DNA of 64,000 bases from Rhodospirillales bacterium URHD0017 (GTDB taxonomy: Bacteria > Pseudomonadota > Alphaproteobacteria > Reyranellales > Reyranellaceae). The stretch is taken from contig FODP01000009.1 of assembly GCA_900110395.1 (NCBI GenBank), forward strand, positions 248,001 to 312,000. The letters are read 5' to 3'. The notes under the pieces are model-generated. The model was given only the letters and a program-made list of their open reading frames with translations, searched no databases and was not told the DNA's origin. Positions 53,575-62,295 of this stretch are shown piece by piece (the stretch's first letter is position 1; every line of letters starts with the position of its first letter). The position numbers and the translations under genes are program-made.

Positions 53575-54942
53575 ATGTCGGCAAGCAACAAGTTCCTGGT
53601 TTTTGCAGTCGGCTTATTGGTCGCGGTGATCGGCTATCTCGCCGTCGACCATCTCAGCCGGACATCCACGCCGGCGCCGGCGACGCCGGCCCCTGCCGGC
53701 CAGGCTACCGCGCCGCCGGCCGATGCCAGCACCGACGAGGCGGCGACCAGGCAGGCCTACACCGACTGCGTGTCGGGTCTGTTCCCGACGCAGGCCGATG
53801 CCGAGAGCCGCGCCGCCGCCTGCTCCAAGGCGTTGCAGAGCCGCCAGCTCAAGCCCGACGAGATCGCCTTGGCGCGGCTGACCCGCGGCATCGCCCGCAC
53901 CGCGCTCGGCGACAAGGCGCTGGCCGGCGAGGACTATGTCGACGCCGTGCAGCGCTACGACCGGCTGATCGATCCCAGCAACCCCAATTCGCTGGCGCTC
54001 TACCGGCGCGCCGTGGCGCTGGACTCCAGCGGTCAGACCGACAAGGCGCTGGAAGACTACAGCGCAGCGATCAAGGCCGACCCGAAATCGTCGCTCGCTT
54101 TCCTCGGCCGCGGCGTGCTGCTGGCGGTGCGCAAGCGTGCCTACGACCGCGCCATCGAGGACTTCGACAAGGTGCTGGTGATCGAGCCCGACAATGTCGA
54201 GGCGTTGGTCAGCCGCGGCGATGCCTTCGCCCAGCTCGGCGACCTCGGTCGCGCCATGGCCGACCTCAACCGCGCGGTGGCGCTGGCGCCCGACAAGCCG
54301 ACCGTGCTGGTGACACGCGGCCAGGTCGAGAGCCGGCGCGGCAACCTTGCCGGCGCGGCGCGCGACTACGAGGCGGCGCTGAAGCTCGATCAGCGCTACG
54401 CCGCGGCGATGATCAACCTCGCCGCCGTCCGCTCGATGCAGGGCGAGTCGGGCGCCGCGATCGACCTGCTCGACCAGGCGATCGCGATCGACCGGCGCAA
54501 TCCGCTGGCCTTCTACAATCGCGGCTACGCCGAGTTTGCCCTCAAGCAGTATGACAAAGCGATCGCCGACTACGGCGCGGCCATCGAGCTCGATGCCGGG
54601 ATGGGGCTGGCCTACAACAACCGAGCGCTGAGCCGCGCCATCGCCGGCAGCGATCTGGTCGCAGCACTGGCCGACAGCGATCAGGCGCTGAAACTTCTGC
54701 CGCTCAACCTGGAGGTCCGCGACACGCGGGGATTCATCTATCTGAAGCTCGGCGATCCGGCGCTGGCGCTGAACGAGTACAACGCCGCCCTCACGATCGA
54801 TCCCAACCGCGCCCTGTCGCTCTACGGCCGCGGGCTGGCCAGGATCAAGATGGGCGATGGCGCGGGCAAGGGCGACCAGGAAGCCGCGCTCACCATCAAC
54901 CCCGAGGTCGCCAACGACTTCGCGATTTACGGGCTGAAGTAG
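53575..54942 (+). CDS. Membrane-anchored TPR-repeat protein
   Basis: 455 residues. One N-terminal membrane helix (KFLVFAVGLLVAVIGYLAVD) and an Ala/Pro-rich linker are followed by about nine tetratricopeptide repeats from about residue 130 on (NSLALYRRAVALDSSGQTDK, then similar units ending near FIYLKLGDPALALNEYNAAL). GGGGGAGCAGCG precedes the ATG. TPR proteins build scaffolds; partners are unknown. It is divergent from the cyclase and CocE genes, 68 bases between starts. Confidence 0.87.
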   Translation: MSASNKFLVFAVGLLVAVIGYLAVDHLSRTSTPAPATPAPAGQATAPPADASTDEAATRQAYTDCVSGLFPTQADAESRAAACSKALQSRQLKPDEIALARLTRGIARTALGDKALAGEDYVDAVQRYDRLIDPSNPNSLALYRRAVALDSSGQTDKALEDYSAAIKADPKSSLAFLGRGVLLAVRKRAYDRAIEDFDKVLVIEPDNVEALVSRGDAFAQLGDLGRAMADLNRAVALAPDKPTVLVTRGQVESRRGNLAGAARDYEAALKLDQRYAAAMINLAAVRSMQGESGAAIDLLDQAIAIDRRNPLAFYNRGYAEFALKQYDKAIADYGAAIELDAGMGLAYNNRALSRAIAGSDLVAALADSDQALKLLPLNLEVRDTRGFIYLKLGDPALALNEYNAALTIDPNRALSLYGRGLARIKMGDGAGKGDQEAALTINPEVANDFAIYGLK

Positions 54943-54948
54943 CCCCGC

Positions 54949-55230
54949 TCAGCCCAGCGCCTGGCGCCTGGCGCGGCTTGCCGAGGCGTCGGCACGGCGG
55001 TCATAGCGGATGCCGGCATAGCGGCCGGGCTGGCGGGCACGCAGCTCCTGGATCTCAGCCCACGTCCTGCCGGCCAGGGCATAGATCACCTCGAGTCGCC
55101 GGCTCGCTTCGCCATCGGTCGGATTGAGGCGTAGATCGTGCTCGGCATCGTCGGCGCCGCCACCCATGCGATCGAGCTCACGCTCGAGGAACGCCAAGCG
55201 CCGCGCGATCACCGACCCGTCGTCGTTCAT
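54949..55230 (-). CDS. Small Arg-rich hypothetical protein
   Basis: 93 residues from ATG 55230 behind GGGGGAGC. It contains a helical N-terminus (RRLAFLERELDRMGG) and a basic C-terminus (RYDRRADASASRARR). There is no signal, membrane segment or known motif. It ends seven bases from the stop of the TPR gene. Coding is supported only by its start signals and lack of a better reading on either strand. Confidence 0.5.
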   Translation of the reverse strand: MNDDGSVIARRLAFLERELDRMGGGADDAEHDLRLNPTDGEASRRLEVIYALAGRTWAEIQELRARQPGRYAGIRYDRRADASASRARRQALG

Positions 55231-55372
55231 GATGCTCCCCCGCTGCGATGCTCCTAGAGTCGCTGCGACTGCTTTGCAAGCGACTTGCTGCTGACAGCTT
55301 GTGTGAAGTCACTTTCGTTGACGCCATACGGTCGCCATGTGATCCTCTGCCCGCTTCATTGGGGATTGGGGC

Positions 55373-57088
55373 ATGGCAAGAGCAGGGCTTTGGGGTGCGC
55401 TTGCGTTCAGCGTAACCGGTGGTGCGATATCGGTCGGCGACGTGCGGGCCGACCAGCAAAGTTGCGCCCAGTTTCGCGACGCCATCATCCGCATGGAAAC
55501 CGAGTCGGTAAGGCCGCCGGGCTGGTTTGCCTTGGACCAGCATCTGCGGGCACTCTATCGACAGGACTGCCTCATCAATCCGACGCGCAAGCCGCCGACG
55601 GAATACTGGTACACCGAGGAAGGAAAGCCGACCGGTGTCCTGGCGTCCGGTGCAGATCGGCCGGCGGATGGGGCCTATGCCACGACGCCGGAGATCAACG
55701 AGCGCTGTGTCGAGCGCGGGCTCAAGGAGCCCGGCATGTGCGTCATGATCGAAAACCTCCGGGCAGCCTGCGCCAACCCGGTCGACACCCAGGCGCGCAA
55801 CCATTGCACGTCCATCCTCGGCAAGGACGAGAAACCCTCCCTGCCGCCGCCCGGCGAGGCGCTGCCACCGATCAGCGTCGGCCTCGATGGCGGGCCCTAC
55901 ACGCTCAGCGCCAACTGCGACGCCTTGCTGGGACGCCTTTCCGGCGATCCCCTGCTCGACAGCGCCAGCACCACCGAGCGCGCTCGCTGGCAGCAGATCA
56001 TGCGATCGGAGTGTCCGGATTTCCTCGATGCCCTGAAGCGCCGAACCGGCGTCGATCCCGACAAGGACCCGGGCAAGTTCTGGCCGGCGGTCGGCGAGCT
56101 GGCCTTCAACGGCTTCGCTCCACCCGGTGTGCCAGTGCAGACACCGGCCAGCGTCAAGGCCGATCCCGGCTGGCAAAGGATGTGCAACGACGCGGAGAAA
56201 CACCGAAATACCTGCATGGAGCGGCTTCAGGGCATGAGGAGCAACCCCGAGGCCTTGCCACGCGCCGCAGGCACATACGGACAAGGGTCGCCCAATCCGG
56301 ACAACGTGCCGGATCCCATCACCACCTCCAACCCCAACGACCGCGACAGGACGAGCCAGACGGGCGCCTTTGCGCAATGCAGCGCGCTCTATGGCCAGGT
56401 CCTGAACATGTGCAAGGCGACCGAGAACGTGGCCAAGAAGACCGCCGCCCGGCTGCCGCCACCGGCGCCACCCAAGCCCGCGCCGCCTCCCGCGGCTGCC
56501 AAGCCCGTTGCGTCGTCGGGCGGCGATTCGCGGCCGCCGCCGCAGCAGCAGGCGCCCGGCCCAGATTGCCAGCGGCTGGTGTCGAACTATGTCGGCGCCG
56601 CGCAGGCCAATGACGGTCAGCGCGCGCTCGCGGGCTACAACGCGTTGAAGGCGGCGGGTGGCTGCGGCGTGCTGAGCAAGGTCGACAAAGGTGCGCCTGT
56701 CGCGCAGGCGCCGGCCCCTCCTCCCCCTGCCTTCCCGACGCGGGGCGCCACGCCGAACACCGATGCCTATGTCCAGCCGTGCAATGCCGACCAGGCGGGA
56801 TGTACCCAGGCGATGCGTCAGCTCGAGCGGGGCACCTCGCCGCAAGCCCAGGCGGCTCTGGTCATGCATGCGATCTCGACCGGCCTCGAGCTTGGCGCCG
56901 CAATGGCCAACGGATTGTCGGCCGCGATGCCGCAAGGCGGTGGCGGCGGCCGTGGCCAGTACAACACGCCTGGGAACAACACCGACATGAGAAGCCTGGC
57001 GGCGCCGCCGATCCGCGGCGGCGTTGGCCAGGGCTCCGGTGCGACGCCGCAGCGCAACAGCCCAAGCGACATTACCGGCACGAAATAG
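55373..57088 (+). CDS. Large Cys- and Pro-rich secreted protein, unrecognised
   Basis: 571 residues. A signal peptide (WGALAFSVTGGAISVGDVRA) is followed by a long domain with about 20 Cys, many spaced as possible disulfides (e.g. ERCVERGLKEPGMCVMIEN, NHCTSILG). A Pro/Ala/Lys linker (about 360-400) separates a second Cys-containing region, and the tail is Gly/Asn-rich. I do not recognise the family. It precedes a lipoprotein gene by 20 bases in the same direction, so the two probably function together at the envelope. Confidence 0.72.
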   Translation: MARAGLWGALAFSVTGGAISVGDVRADQQSCAQFRDAIIRMETESVRPPGWFALDQHLRALYRQDCLINPTRKPPTEYWYTEEGKPTGVLASGADRPADGAYATTPEINERCVERGLKEPGMCVMIENLRAACANPVDTQARNHCTSILGKDEKPSLPPPGEALPPISVGLDGGPYTLSANCDALLGRLSGDPLLDSASTTERARWQQIMRSECPDFLDALKRRTGVDPDKDPGKFWPAVGELAFNGFAPPGVPVQTPASVKADPGWQRMCNDAEKHRNTCMERLQGMRSNPEALPRAAGTYGQGSPNPDNVPDPITTSNPNDRDRTSQTGAFAQCSALYGQVLNMCKATENVAKKTAARLPPPAPPKPAPPPAAAKPVASSGGDSRPPPQQQAPGPDCQRLVSNYVGAAQANDGQRALAGYNALKAAGGCGVLSKVDKGAPVAQAPAPPPPAFPTRGATPNTDAYVQPCNADQAGCTQAMRQLERGTSPQAQAALVMHAISTGLELGAAMANGLSAAMPQGGGGGRGQYNTPGNNTDMRSLAAPPIRGGVGQGSGATPQRNSPSDITGTK

Positions 57089-57108
57089 GCTCACGTGGGG
57101 GAGACGCG

Positions 57109-57720
57109 ATGATCCGCAAGTTGCTGGCCCTGTTCGGCCTGCTGTTGACGCTCGACGCCTGCAGCGGGCCGCCGCCGCCCAAGATGGTCGACGCCTTCAC
57201 CGACCTCTACACCGCCAGCAGCTCGGCCTCGGTGCCGGTCAATGCGCCGGTGACGGTGACGCCGCCGGTCGGCCTGATCTTCAGTGAGAACGTCGAGGCC
57301 CATATCGGCGCGGTGAAGGACGCCACCGAGTACTGGGGCAAGATCGTCCCCGCCTCGCTCACCAACACGGTGGCATTGGCCGACAACAATCCGCTCTATT
57401 TCTCGGCCAAGGTGCTCGAGCTGCTGAAGCGACGCTTCCCCAGCGCGACGCCGGTCCACGACTTCAACGAAGCGGTCCAGAAGGGAATGCGCTCGGTGAT
57501 TCTGGTCGATCTCCGCATGGAATACGGGATGCGCTCCGGCCAGACGTCGAAGATGGACATAGATCTGTACTTCTTCGACGCATCGATGAGGCCGGTGTCC
57601 AAGATCAATGGACATTCCGAGTTCACCATCCCTTATCCCGCGATGCACGGCGGCATGCAGAAGATGACCACCGAGGCGATCGCCCAGCTCGACCAGAAGA
57701 TGTCGGCAACGGTGCGATGA
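57109..57720 (+). CDS. Lipoprotein, unrecognised (LPP20/YajG-like fold possible)
   Basis: 203 residues. Lipobox LDAC in MIRKLLALFGLLLTLDACSG puts the acylated Cys at residue 18. The mature part has the strand-helix pattern of lipoproteins like YajG (VTPPVGLIFSENVEAHIGAV; SVILVDLRMEYGMRSGQTSK). Its start follows the large Cys-rich protein by 20 bases with GGGGGAGACGCG upstream, so it is very likely the second gene of that operon. Confidence 0.72.
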   Translation: MIRKLLALFGLLLTLDACSGPPPPKMVDAFTDLYTASSSASVPVNAPVTVTPPVGLIFSENVEAHIGAVKDATEYWGKIVPASLTNTVALADNNPLYFSAKVLELLKRRFPSATPVHDFNEAVQKGMRSVILVDLRMEYGMRSGQTSKMDIDLYFFDASMRPVSKINGHSEFTIPYPAMHGGMQKMTTEAIAQLDQKMSATVR

Positions 57721-57815
57721 GATAGCGGTTCCCGATCGTCTGCATCAATTTTGAACCTTGTTGCAGCTGACGAACGGTCCAGGCGTCCCTAACTTAGGCA
57801 AGGCTGGAGGACGCC

Positions 57816-58190
57816 ATGCCGCTGCATATGGATATCATGCCGATCCAGCGTCTGGTCGTGATCGTCGCCCATGGCGAGATCACGGCCGACGATCTTGCCA
57901 ACAACGTCAAAGAGCTGATCGAGGCGAAGGTCTCACACTATGCCAAGATCATCGACGTCTCGAGCTCGCACTGGGTGTTGACCAAGGAACAGATCGACGC
58001 GATCGCCGAACGGCTTCGCGGCGATCCCGATAGCGAAATGCGCGCACCTGTGGCTTTCATCGTCAGCGCCAACGACGAGGGCTTCGCCCAAGCCTTTGCC
58101 GGAATCACCGCAGGCGATCGGCCGGTCAGGCTGTTCCACAGCCTGCACCAGGCGCGGCGCTGGCTCGAGGAGCTCCGCCTCGCCGCCTAG
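57816..58190 (+). CDS. SpoIIAA-like/STAS-like small protein
   Basis: 124 residues without signal or membrane segment. The pattern LVVIVAHGEITADDLANNVK, HYAKIIDVSSSHWVLTKEQI and APVAFIVSANDEGFAQAFAG resembles the SpoIIAA-like/STAS-SEC14 family of small cytosolic proteins. It lacks the phosphorylatable Ser in a clear SpoIIAA context, so a regulatory role is only inferred. The stop overlaps the convergent response-regulator remnant by four bases. Confidence 0.7.
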   Translation: MPLHMDIMPIQRLVVIVAHGEITADDLANNVKELIEAKVSHYAKIIDVSSSHWVLTKEQIDAIAERLRGDPDSEMRAPVAFIVSANDEGFAQAFAGITAGDRPVRLFHSLHQARRWLEELRLAA

Positions 58191-58381
58191 CTAGAAGCGG
58201 CTGAGCTCGACACCCGGGCGATCGCCTGGGCGAGCTGCTCCATGCGGAACGGCTTGCGCAGCACCGGAAACTTCTCCGGCGCGGCGCTGGCCGAGGCAGC
58301 GTAGCCGCTCACCAGCACGATCGGCAGCGCGGGACGGCGATGGCGCAGTTCCTCGGCGAGCTCGATGCCGTTCATGCCGCC
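58187..58381 (-). pseudogene. Response-regulator receiver domain, C-terminal remnant
   Basis: 64 residues (GGMNGIELAEELRHRRPALP, LVSGYAASAS, FPVLRKPFRMEQLAQAI) match the second half of a CheY-like receiver as found at the end of hybrid histidine kinases, including the conserved Thr/Ser-equivalent and Lys of the active site. The first half with the phosphoryl-accepting Asp is missing. Upstream of the remnant the other frame encodes a different short membrane segment. This is a broken end of a lost kinase or regulator gene. Confidence 0.65.
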
Positions 58382-58535
58382 GGCCCACGGCGCCGCCCAA
58401 CGGCAGCAACGCCACGCCGATTGCCAGATAGAGGGCCATGAGAATGGCCGTCGTCGCGAAGGCTGTGGGGACAGCTGGAGAACCCGCACCTGCCGTAACG
58501 GCCGCATGTGGGTATCTGTCGTGAATGTCCGCCAT
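58191..58535 (-). CDS. Possible small membrane protein with chimeric tail
   Basis: 114 residues from ATG 58535. The first 50 look genuine: a polar start MADIHDRYPHAAVTAGAGSP and one membrane helix (ATTAILMALYLAIGVALLPL). After about residue 51 the frame runs through the response-regulator remnant in the wrong frame and becomes Arg/Ala-rich. It may be a real small-protein gene fused by recombination to debris. Confidence is low. Confidence 0.3.
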   Translation of the reverse strand: MADIHDRYPHAAVTAGAGSPAVPTAFATTAILMALYLAIGVALLPLGGAVGRRHERHRARRGTAPSPSRAADRAGERLRCLGQRRAGEVSGAAQAVPHGAARPGDRPGVELSRF

Positions 58536-58595
58536 CTGACCCCCGCCGGCGATCCTAGCACGACCGGCGAGGGCCTACTGCAAGTCGGCATATCG

Positions 58596-60863
58596 CTAGG
58601 AGGGACGCAGCACCGAAACGCGGCGCGGAAACCGATGCCGCCCGAGATCGGCTATCAACTGCGCCGGCAAGCCGGCAGCGTCGCCAACGGCGACACCGTC
58701 GGATGTCGGGACACCGGCAGCCTCGAGCAGGACCTCGGCATCCGACGCAACGGCGATCGGCTTGCCATGCCGCCACGCCTCGTGGACGAAGCGCTGCGCC
58801 AGCGTCTGTGTCGCCAGCGCCGGCCCGACACCTGTCGGCACGAGCACGGCATCGTAGACGACCGATGGCGCGTTGGCCGCGGCGCGATTGACCTTCATCG
58901 GCCCGTCACTGGCCGCGACCGTGCCGGCATGGGACCCGATGGTTTCGGGCACCAGCTCGGCAGCCGACAGCGCCTCGAGCATGGCCTCGACCTCGCCGCT
59001 GTCGACATCATCGCCGACCAGCACGGCGACCTTGCGGCCTTTGATGGTAGGTGGCGGCTTGTCCATGCTGAGCGCCGGTGAGCGGAGCTTGTCGGCATCC
59101 TTGCGCAACGGTCCGGCCGGGGTCGGTGCCGACGGCGTCGGCGCCTCGGGCGTGCCGGCAGGCTTCACGGCAATGCCGGTGGCCTCGGAGACCATGCCCG
59201 CAAGGTCCTTGTGAATGTTCACCAGGATCTCGTTCATCGTGCGGTCGCGCACGACTTCGTCGACGACCTGGTTCAGCTCGAAGGCGAAGGCGGCGGCGAT
59301 GTGGTCCTTCTCCCAGTCGCTCATGCTGTTCCAGAACTGCGTCGCCTGGCTGAAATGGTCGCTGAAGCTCGGACTGCGCTCGCGCACCTTCGGGCCCGGC
59401 TGCTCCTTGACCGCGACCGAGCGGAACGCGGCGGCGGCGGCGGGCGAATGCATCGGGCAGCCGCCGCCCAGGCTGTTGGGGAAGTAGGAGACGCGGCCCT
59501 TGTTGACGGTCATGCGGGCAAAGCCGTCGCGCTGGTTGTTGTCGGCCGGGCGCAGCGAGCGATTGATCGGCAGCTCGTGGAAGTTCGGCCCGACACGGCG
59601 AAGCTGGGTGTCGATGTAGGAGAACAGCCGGCCCTGCAGCAGCGGATCGTTGGTGAAGTCGATGCCCGGAATGATGTGGCCGGTATGAAAGGCCACCTGC
59701 TCGGTCTCGGCAAAGAAGTTGTCGGGGTTGCGGTTCAGGGTGAGCTTGCCGACCGGGACGACCGGCACGATCTCCTCGGGGATGAGTTTGGTGGCGTCCA
59801 GGAGGTCGAAGCCGAACTTGTGCTCGTCGGCCTCCTCGACCACCTGCAGGCCGAGCTCATATTCCGGGAAGTCGCCGCGTTCGATGGACTCGAAGAGGTC
59901 GCGGCGATTGAAGTCGGGGTCCTTGCCCGAGATCAGCGTTGCCTCCTCCCAGACCAGCGAGCAGACGCCCTTCAGCGGCTTCCAGTGGAACTTCACGAAG
60001 CGCGACACGCCCTCGGCATTGACCAGGCGGAAGGTATGGACGCCAAAGCCCTCCATGGTGGCGAAGCTGCGCGGCAGGGCGCGGTCGCTCATCACCCACA
60101 TCAGCATGTGGGCGCTTTCCGGCGTCAGCGACGCGAAGTCCCAGAACGTGTCGTGCGCCGACTGGGCCTGCGGGATCTCGTTGTGCGGCTCGGGCTTCAC
60201 CGCATGGATGAGATCGGGGAACTTGTTGGCGTCCTGGATGAAGAACACCGGCATGTTGTTGCCGACCAGGTCCCACACACCGTCCTGGGTATAGAACTTC
60301 ACGGCGAAACCGCGCACGTCGCGCGGCGTGTCGGTCGAGCCGCGCGAGCCCGCCACGGTCGAGAAGCGCACGAAGACCGGCGTCGTGACGGCCGGGTCCT
60401 GCAGCGGTGCGGCCATGGTGAGATGGGCCTGGCTTTCATAGACCTGGAAGACGCCGTGGGCGGCGGTACCACGAGCATGGACCACGCGTTCGGGTATGCG
60501 CTCGTGATCGAAGTGCGTGATCTTCTCACGCATCAGGATGTCTTCGAGCAGCGTCGGCCCGCGCACGTGGGATTTCAGCGAATTCTGGTCGTCGCTGACG
60601 GTGACGCCCTGGTTGGTCGTCAGTTCCTCCCCCGGGGCCATCGCGTCGGGACGCATGTCGAGGGTCTTGTCGGTCTCCTGCGGCGGCAGCGGCGGCGTGT
60701 CGTTGGGCGTCACCTGACCCGAGGTGCGCGGCGGCACCGGCAGCGTCTTGCCTGGTTTGGCAGCCATGGAAGTCTCCGGCGTCGGGTGGGAGGAACGGAG
60801 CGACGGTCGGGCGTCCCGCTGGTTTGCGCGGGCCGTGCGTTTGGCTGGCCGTTTGCTCGGCAT
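58596..60863 (-). CDS. katE: Catalase, large-subunit HPII type
   Basis: 755 residues, the length of E. coli HPII. The catalytic His is in ERVVHARGTAAHGVF, the distal Asn in VGNNMPVFFIQDANKF, and the heme-ligand Tyr in LFSYIDTQLRRVG. The C-terminal flavodoxin/DJ-1-like domain (about 610-755: GRKVAVLVGDDVDSGEVEAM) is present as in large-subunit catalases. The Lys/Arg-rich N-terminus (MPSKRPAKRTARANQRDARP) is preceded by AAAGGAAACACCAGC. It converts hydrogen peroxide to water and oxygen and is divergent from the FAD oxidoreductase operon. Confidence 0.94.
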   Translation of the reverse strand: MPSKRPAKRTARANQRDARPSLRSSHPTPETSMAAKPGKTLPVPPRTSGQVTPNDTPPLPPQETDKTLDMRPDAMAPGEELTTNQGVTVSDDQNSLKSHVRGPTLLEDILMREKITHFDHERIPERVVHARGTAAHGVFQVYESQAHLTMAAPLQDPAVTTPVFVRFSTVAGSRGSTDTPRDVRGFAVKFYTQDGVWDLVGNNMPVFFIQDANKFPDLIHAVKPEPHNEIPQAQSAHDTFWDFASLTPESAHMLMWVMSDRALPRSFATMEGFGVHTFRLVNAEGVSRFVKFHWKPLKGVCSLVWEEATLISGKDPDFNRRDLFESIERGDFPEYELGLQVVEEADEHKFGFDLLDATKLIPEEIVPVVPVGKLTLNRNPDNFFAETEQVAFHTGHIIPGIDFTNDPLLQGRLFSYIDTQLRRVGPNFHELPINRSLRPADNNQRDGFARMTVNKGRVSYFPNSLGGGCPMHSPAAAAAFRSVAVKEQPGPKVRERSPSFSDHFSQATQFWNSMSDWEKDHIAAAFAFELNQVVDEVVRDRTMNEILVNIHKDLAGMVSEATGIAVKPAGTPEAPTPSAPTPAGPLRKDADKLRSPALSMDKPPPTIKGRKVAVLVGDDVDSGEVEAMLEALSAAELVPETIGSHAGTVAASDGPMKVNRAAANAPSVVYDAVLVPTGVGPALATQTLAQRFVHEAWRHGKPIAVASDAEVLLEAAGVPTSDGVAVGDAAGLPAQLIADLGRHRFPRRVSVLRPS

Positions 60864-60978
60864 GCTGGTGTTTCCTTTGTGCTCGCTGTCTGTGGGTGCA
60901 CGGGCAACGAGGCGACCAGTCTAGAGTTGCTCTAAAAAGAGCGGCAGCTTGTGCCGCGCCGAACCGTTGCACCCTCCG

Positions 60979-62223
60979 ATGCTTTCCATCGACGGCGCAC
61001 AGCACCGCGACCTTCGCACCGGACGGGCGCCGTGGGCGAGCGGCCGGCGTCCGACGCGCCGGACGCTGAAACAGGACAGGCGATGCGACGTCCTGGTCGT
61101 GGGGGCCGGCATCACAGGGGCGCTGGCGGCGGAGCGCCTGGTCCGCGAAGGCCGCGACGTCTGCATTGTCGATCGCGAGCGGCCGGGGTTGGGGAGCACG
61201 GCGGCAAGCACCGCGATGCTGCTATGGGAAATCGACCGCCCGCTTGCAGGCCTGACCGACCTTTACGGCTTCGAGCGGGCCGCCCGCCTCTACCGCCTGA
61301 GCCTGCAGGCCGTGCGCGGCCTGCAGTCGCTCGTCGAACAGCGTGAGATCGCCTGCCGGATGCGGGCGCGCCACTCGCTTTACCTCGCGGCGGGCACGAC
61401 GGATGCCCACGCGTTGATGAAGGAGCATGAGCTGCGCGGGCGCGCCGGGCTGCCCGGCCATTTCCTCGACTACCGGACGCTCCACCACCAGTTCGGCATC
61501 GACCGCGAAGCCGCCCTTCTGTCGTCAGGCGCGGCCGACGCCGATCCGCTCTGCCTCGCTCACGGGCTATTGGCCCGTGCCGTCGAAGGCGGCGGCCACC
61601 TGTTCGATGCCGACGCCGTCCACTACGACGTCAGCGGACGGCGCACCGCGGTGCTGATGGACGATGGCCATTCGATCGAAGCCGACTGGGTCGTGCTCGC
61701 CACCGGCTATGTCATGCCCGACTTCGTGGCGTCGGAAATCCATCGGGTGACGACGACGTGGGCCGTGGCCACGCCGCCACAGCCTCGCCGTGGCCGTTGG
61801 CGCGGCGGAGCGCTGATCTGGGAGGCGACCGAGCACTATCTCGACCTGCGCACGACCGACGACCATCGCATCGTTGTGGGCGGCGGCGACGACGAGACGA
61901 TCAACGAGCCGGACGCTCGGGCGAACGCGACGCCGGGCAAAAGCCAGTTCCTGCTGGCCGGCCTGCGCCGGCTTTTTCCTGATATCGAGCCATGCGCCGA
62001 GACAGCCTGGTCCGGCGTTTTCGGCACGACGGCGGATGGCCTCCCCCTGATCGGTCCCGTGCCCGGCCATCCGCGCATCCTTGCGGCTTACGGCTACGGC
62101 GGCAACGGCATCACCTTCGGCTTCCTTGCCGCAGAGCTGATCGCCGGCGTGATCGGCGGCCGCCGCGCTGCCTGGTACGACGACTTCCCGGTCGGCCGGC
62201 CGATGCCGCCTGCGCTCAAGTAG
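60979..62223 (+). CDS. FAD-dependent oxidoreductase (DAO family)
   Basis: 414 residues. FAD-binding CDVLVVGAGITGALAAERLV at about residue 34 and the C-terminal LAAYGYGGNGITFGFLAAEL are DAO-fold signatures, with substrate-domain strand LDLRTTDDHRIVVGGGDDE. Substrates of this fold are amines, amino acids or glycerol-3-phosphate-like compounds. The start is uncertain (no clear ribosome site); ATG 60979 is used. It precedes another FAD oxidoreductase with Rieske domain by 72 bases. Confidence 0.85.
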   Translation: MLSIDGAQHRDLRTGRAPWASGRRPTRRTLKQDRRCDVLVVGAGITGALAAERLVREGRDVCIVDRERPGLGSTAASTAMLLWEIDRPLAGLTDLYGFERAARLYRLSLQAVRGLQSLVEQREIACRMRARHSLYLAAGTTDAHALMKEHELRGRAGLPGHFLDYRTLHHQFGIDREAALLSSGAADADPLCLAHGLLARAVEGGGHLFDADAVHYDVSGRRTAVLMDDGHSIEADWVVLATGYVMPDFVASEIHRVTTTWAVATPPQPRRGRWRGGALIWEATEHYLDLRTTDDHRIVVGGGDDETINEPDARANATPGKSQFLLAGLRRLFPDIEPCAETAWSGVFGTTADGLPLIGPVPGHPRILAAYGYGGNGITFGFLAAELIAGVIGGRRAAWYDDFPVGRPMPPALK

Positions 62224-62295
62224 GCGCCCTCGAGTAGGAGCGGCAACCGCCAGCCAAGCCCCTCGTTGCCGGCCATCCACTGGAGGAGAAATGCC

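Noticed and set aside
59211..60935. Long open frame antisense to the catalase
   Set aside because: It is the complement of a confidently identified katE; composition is of shadow type.
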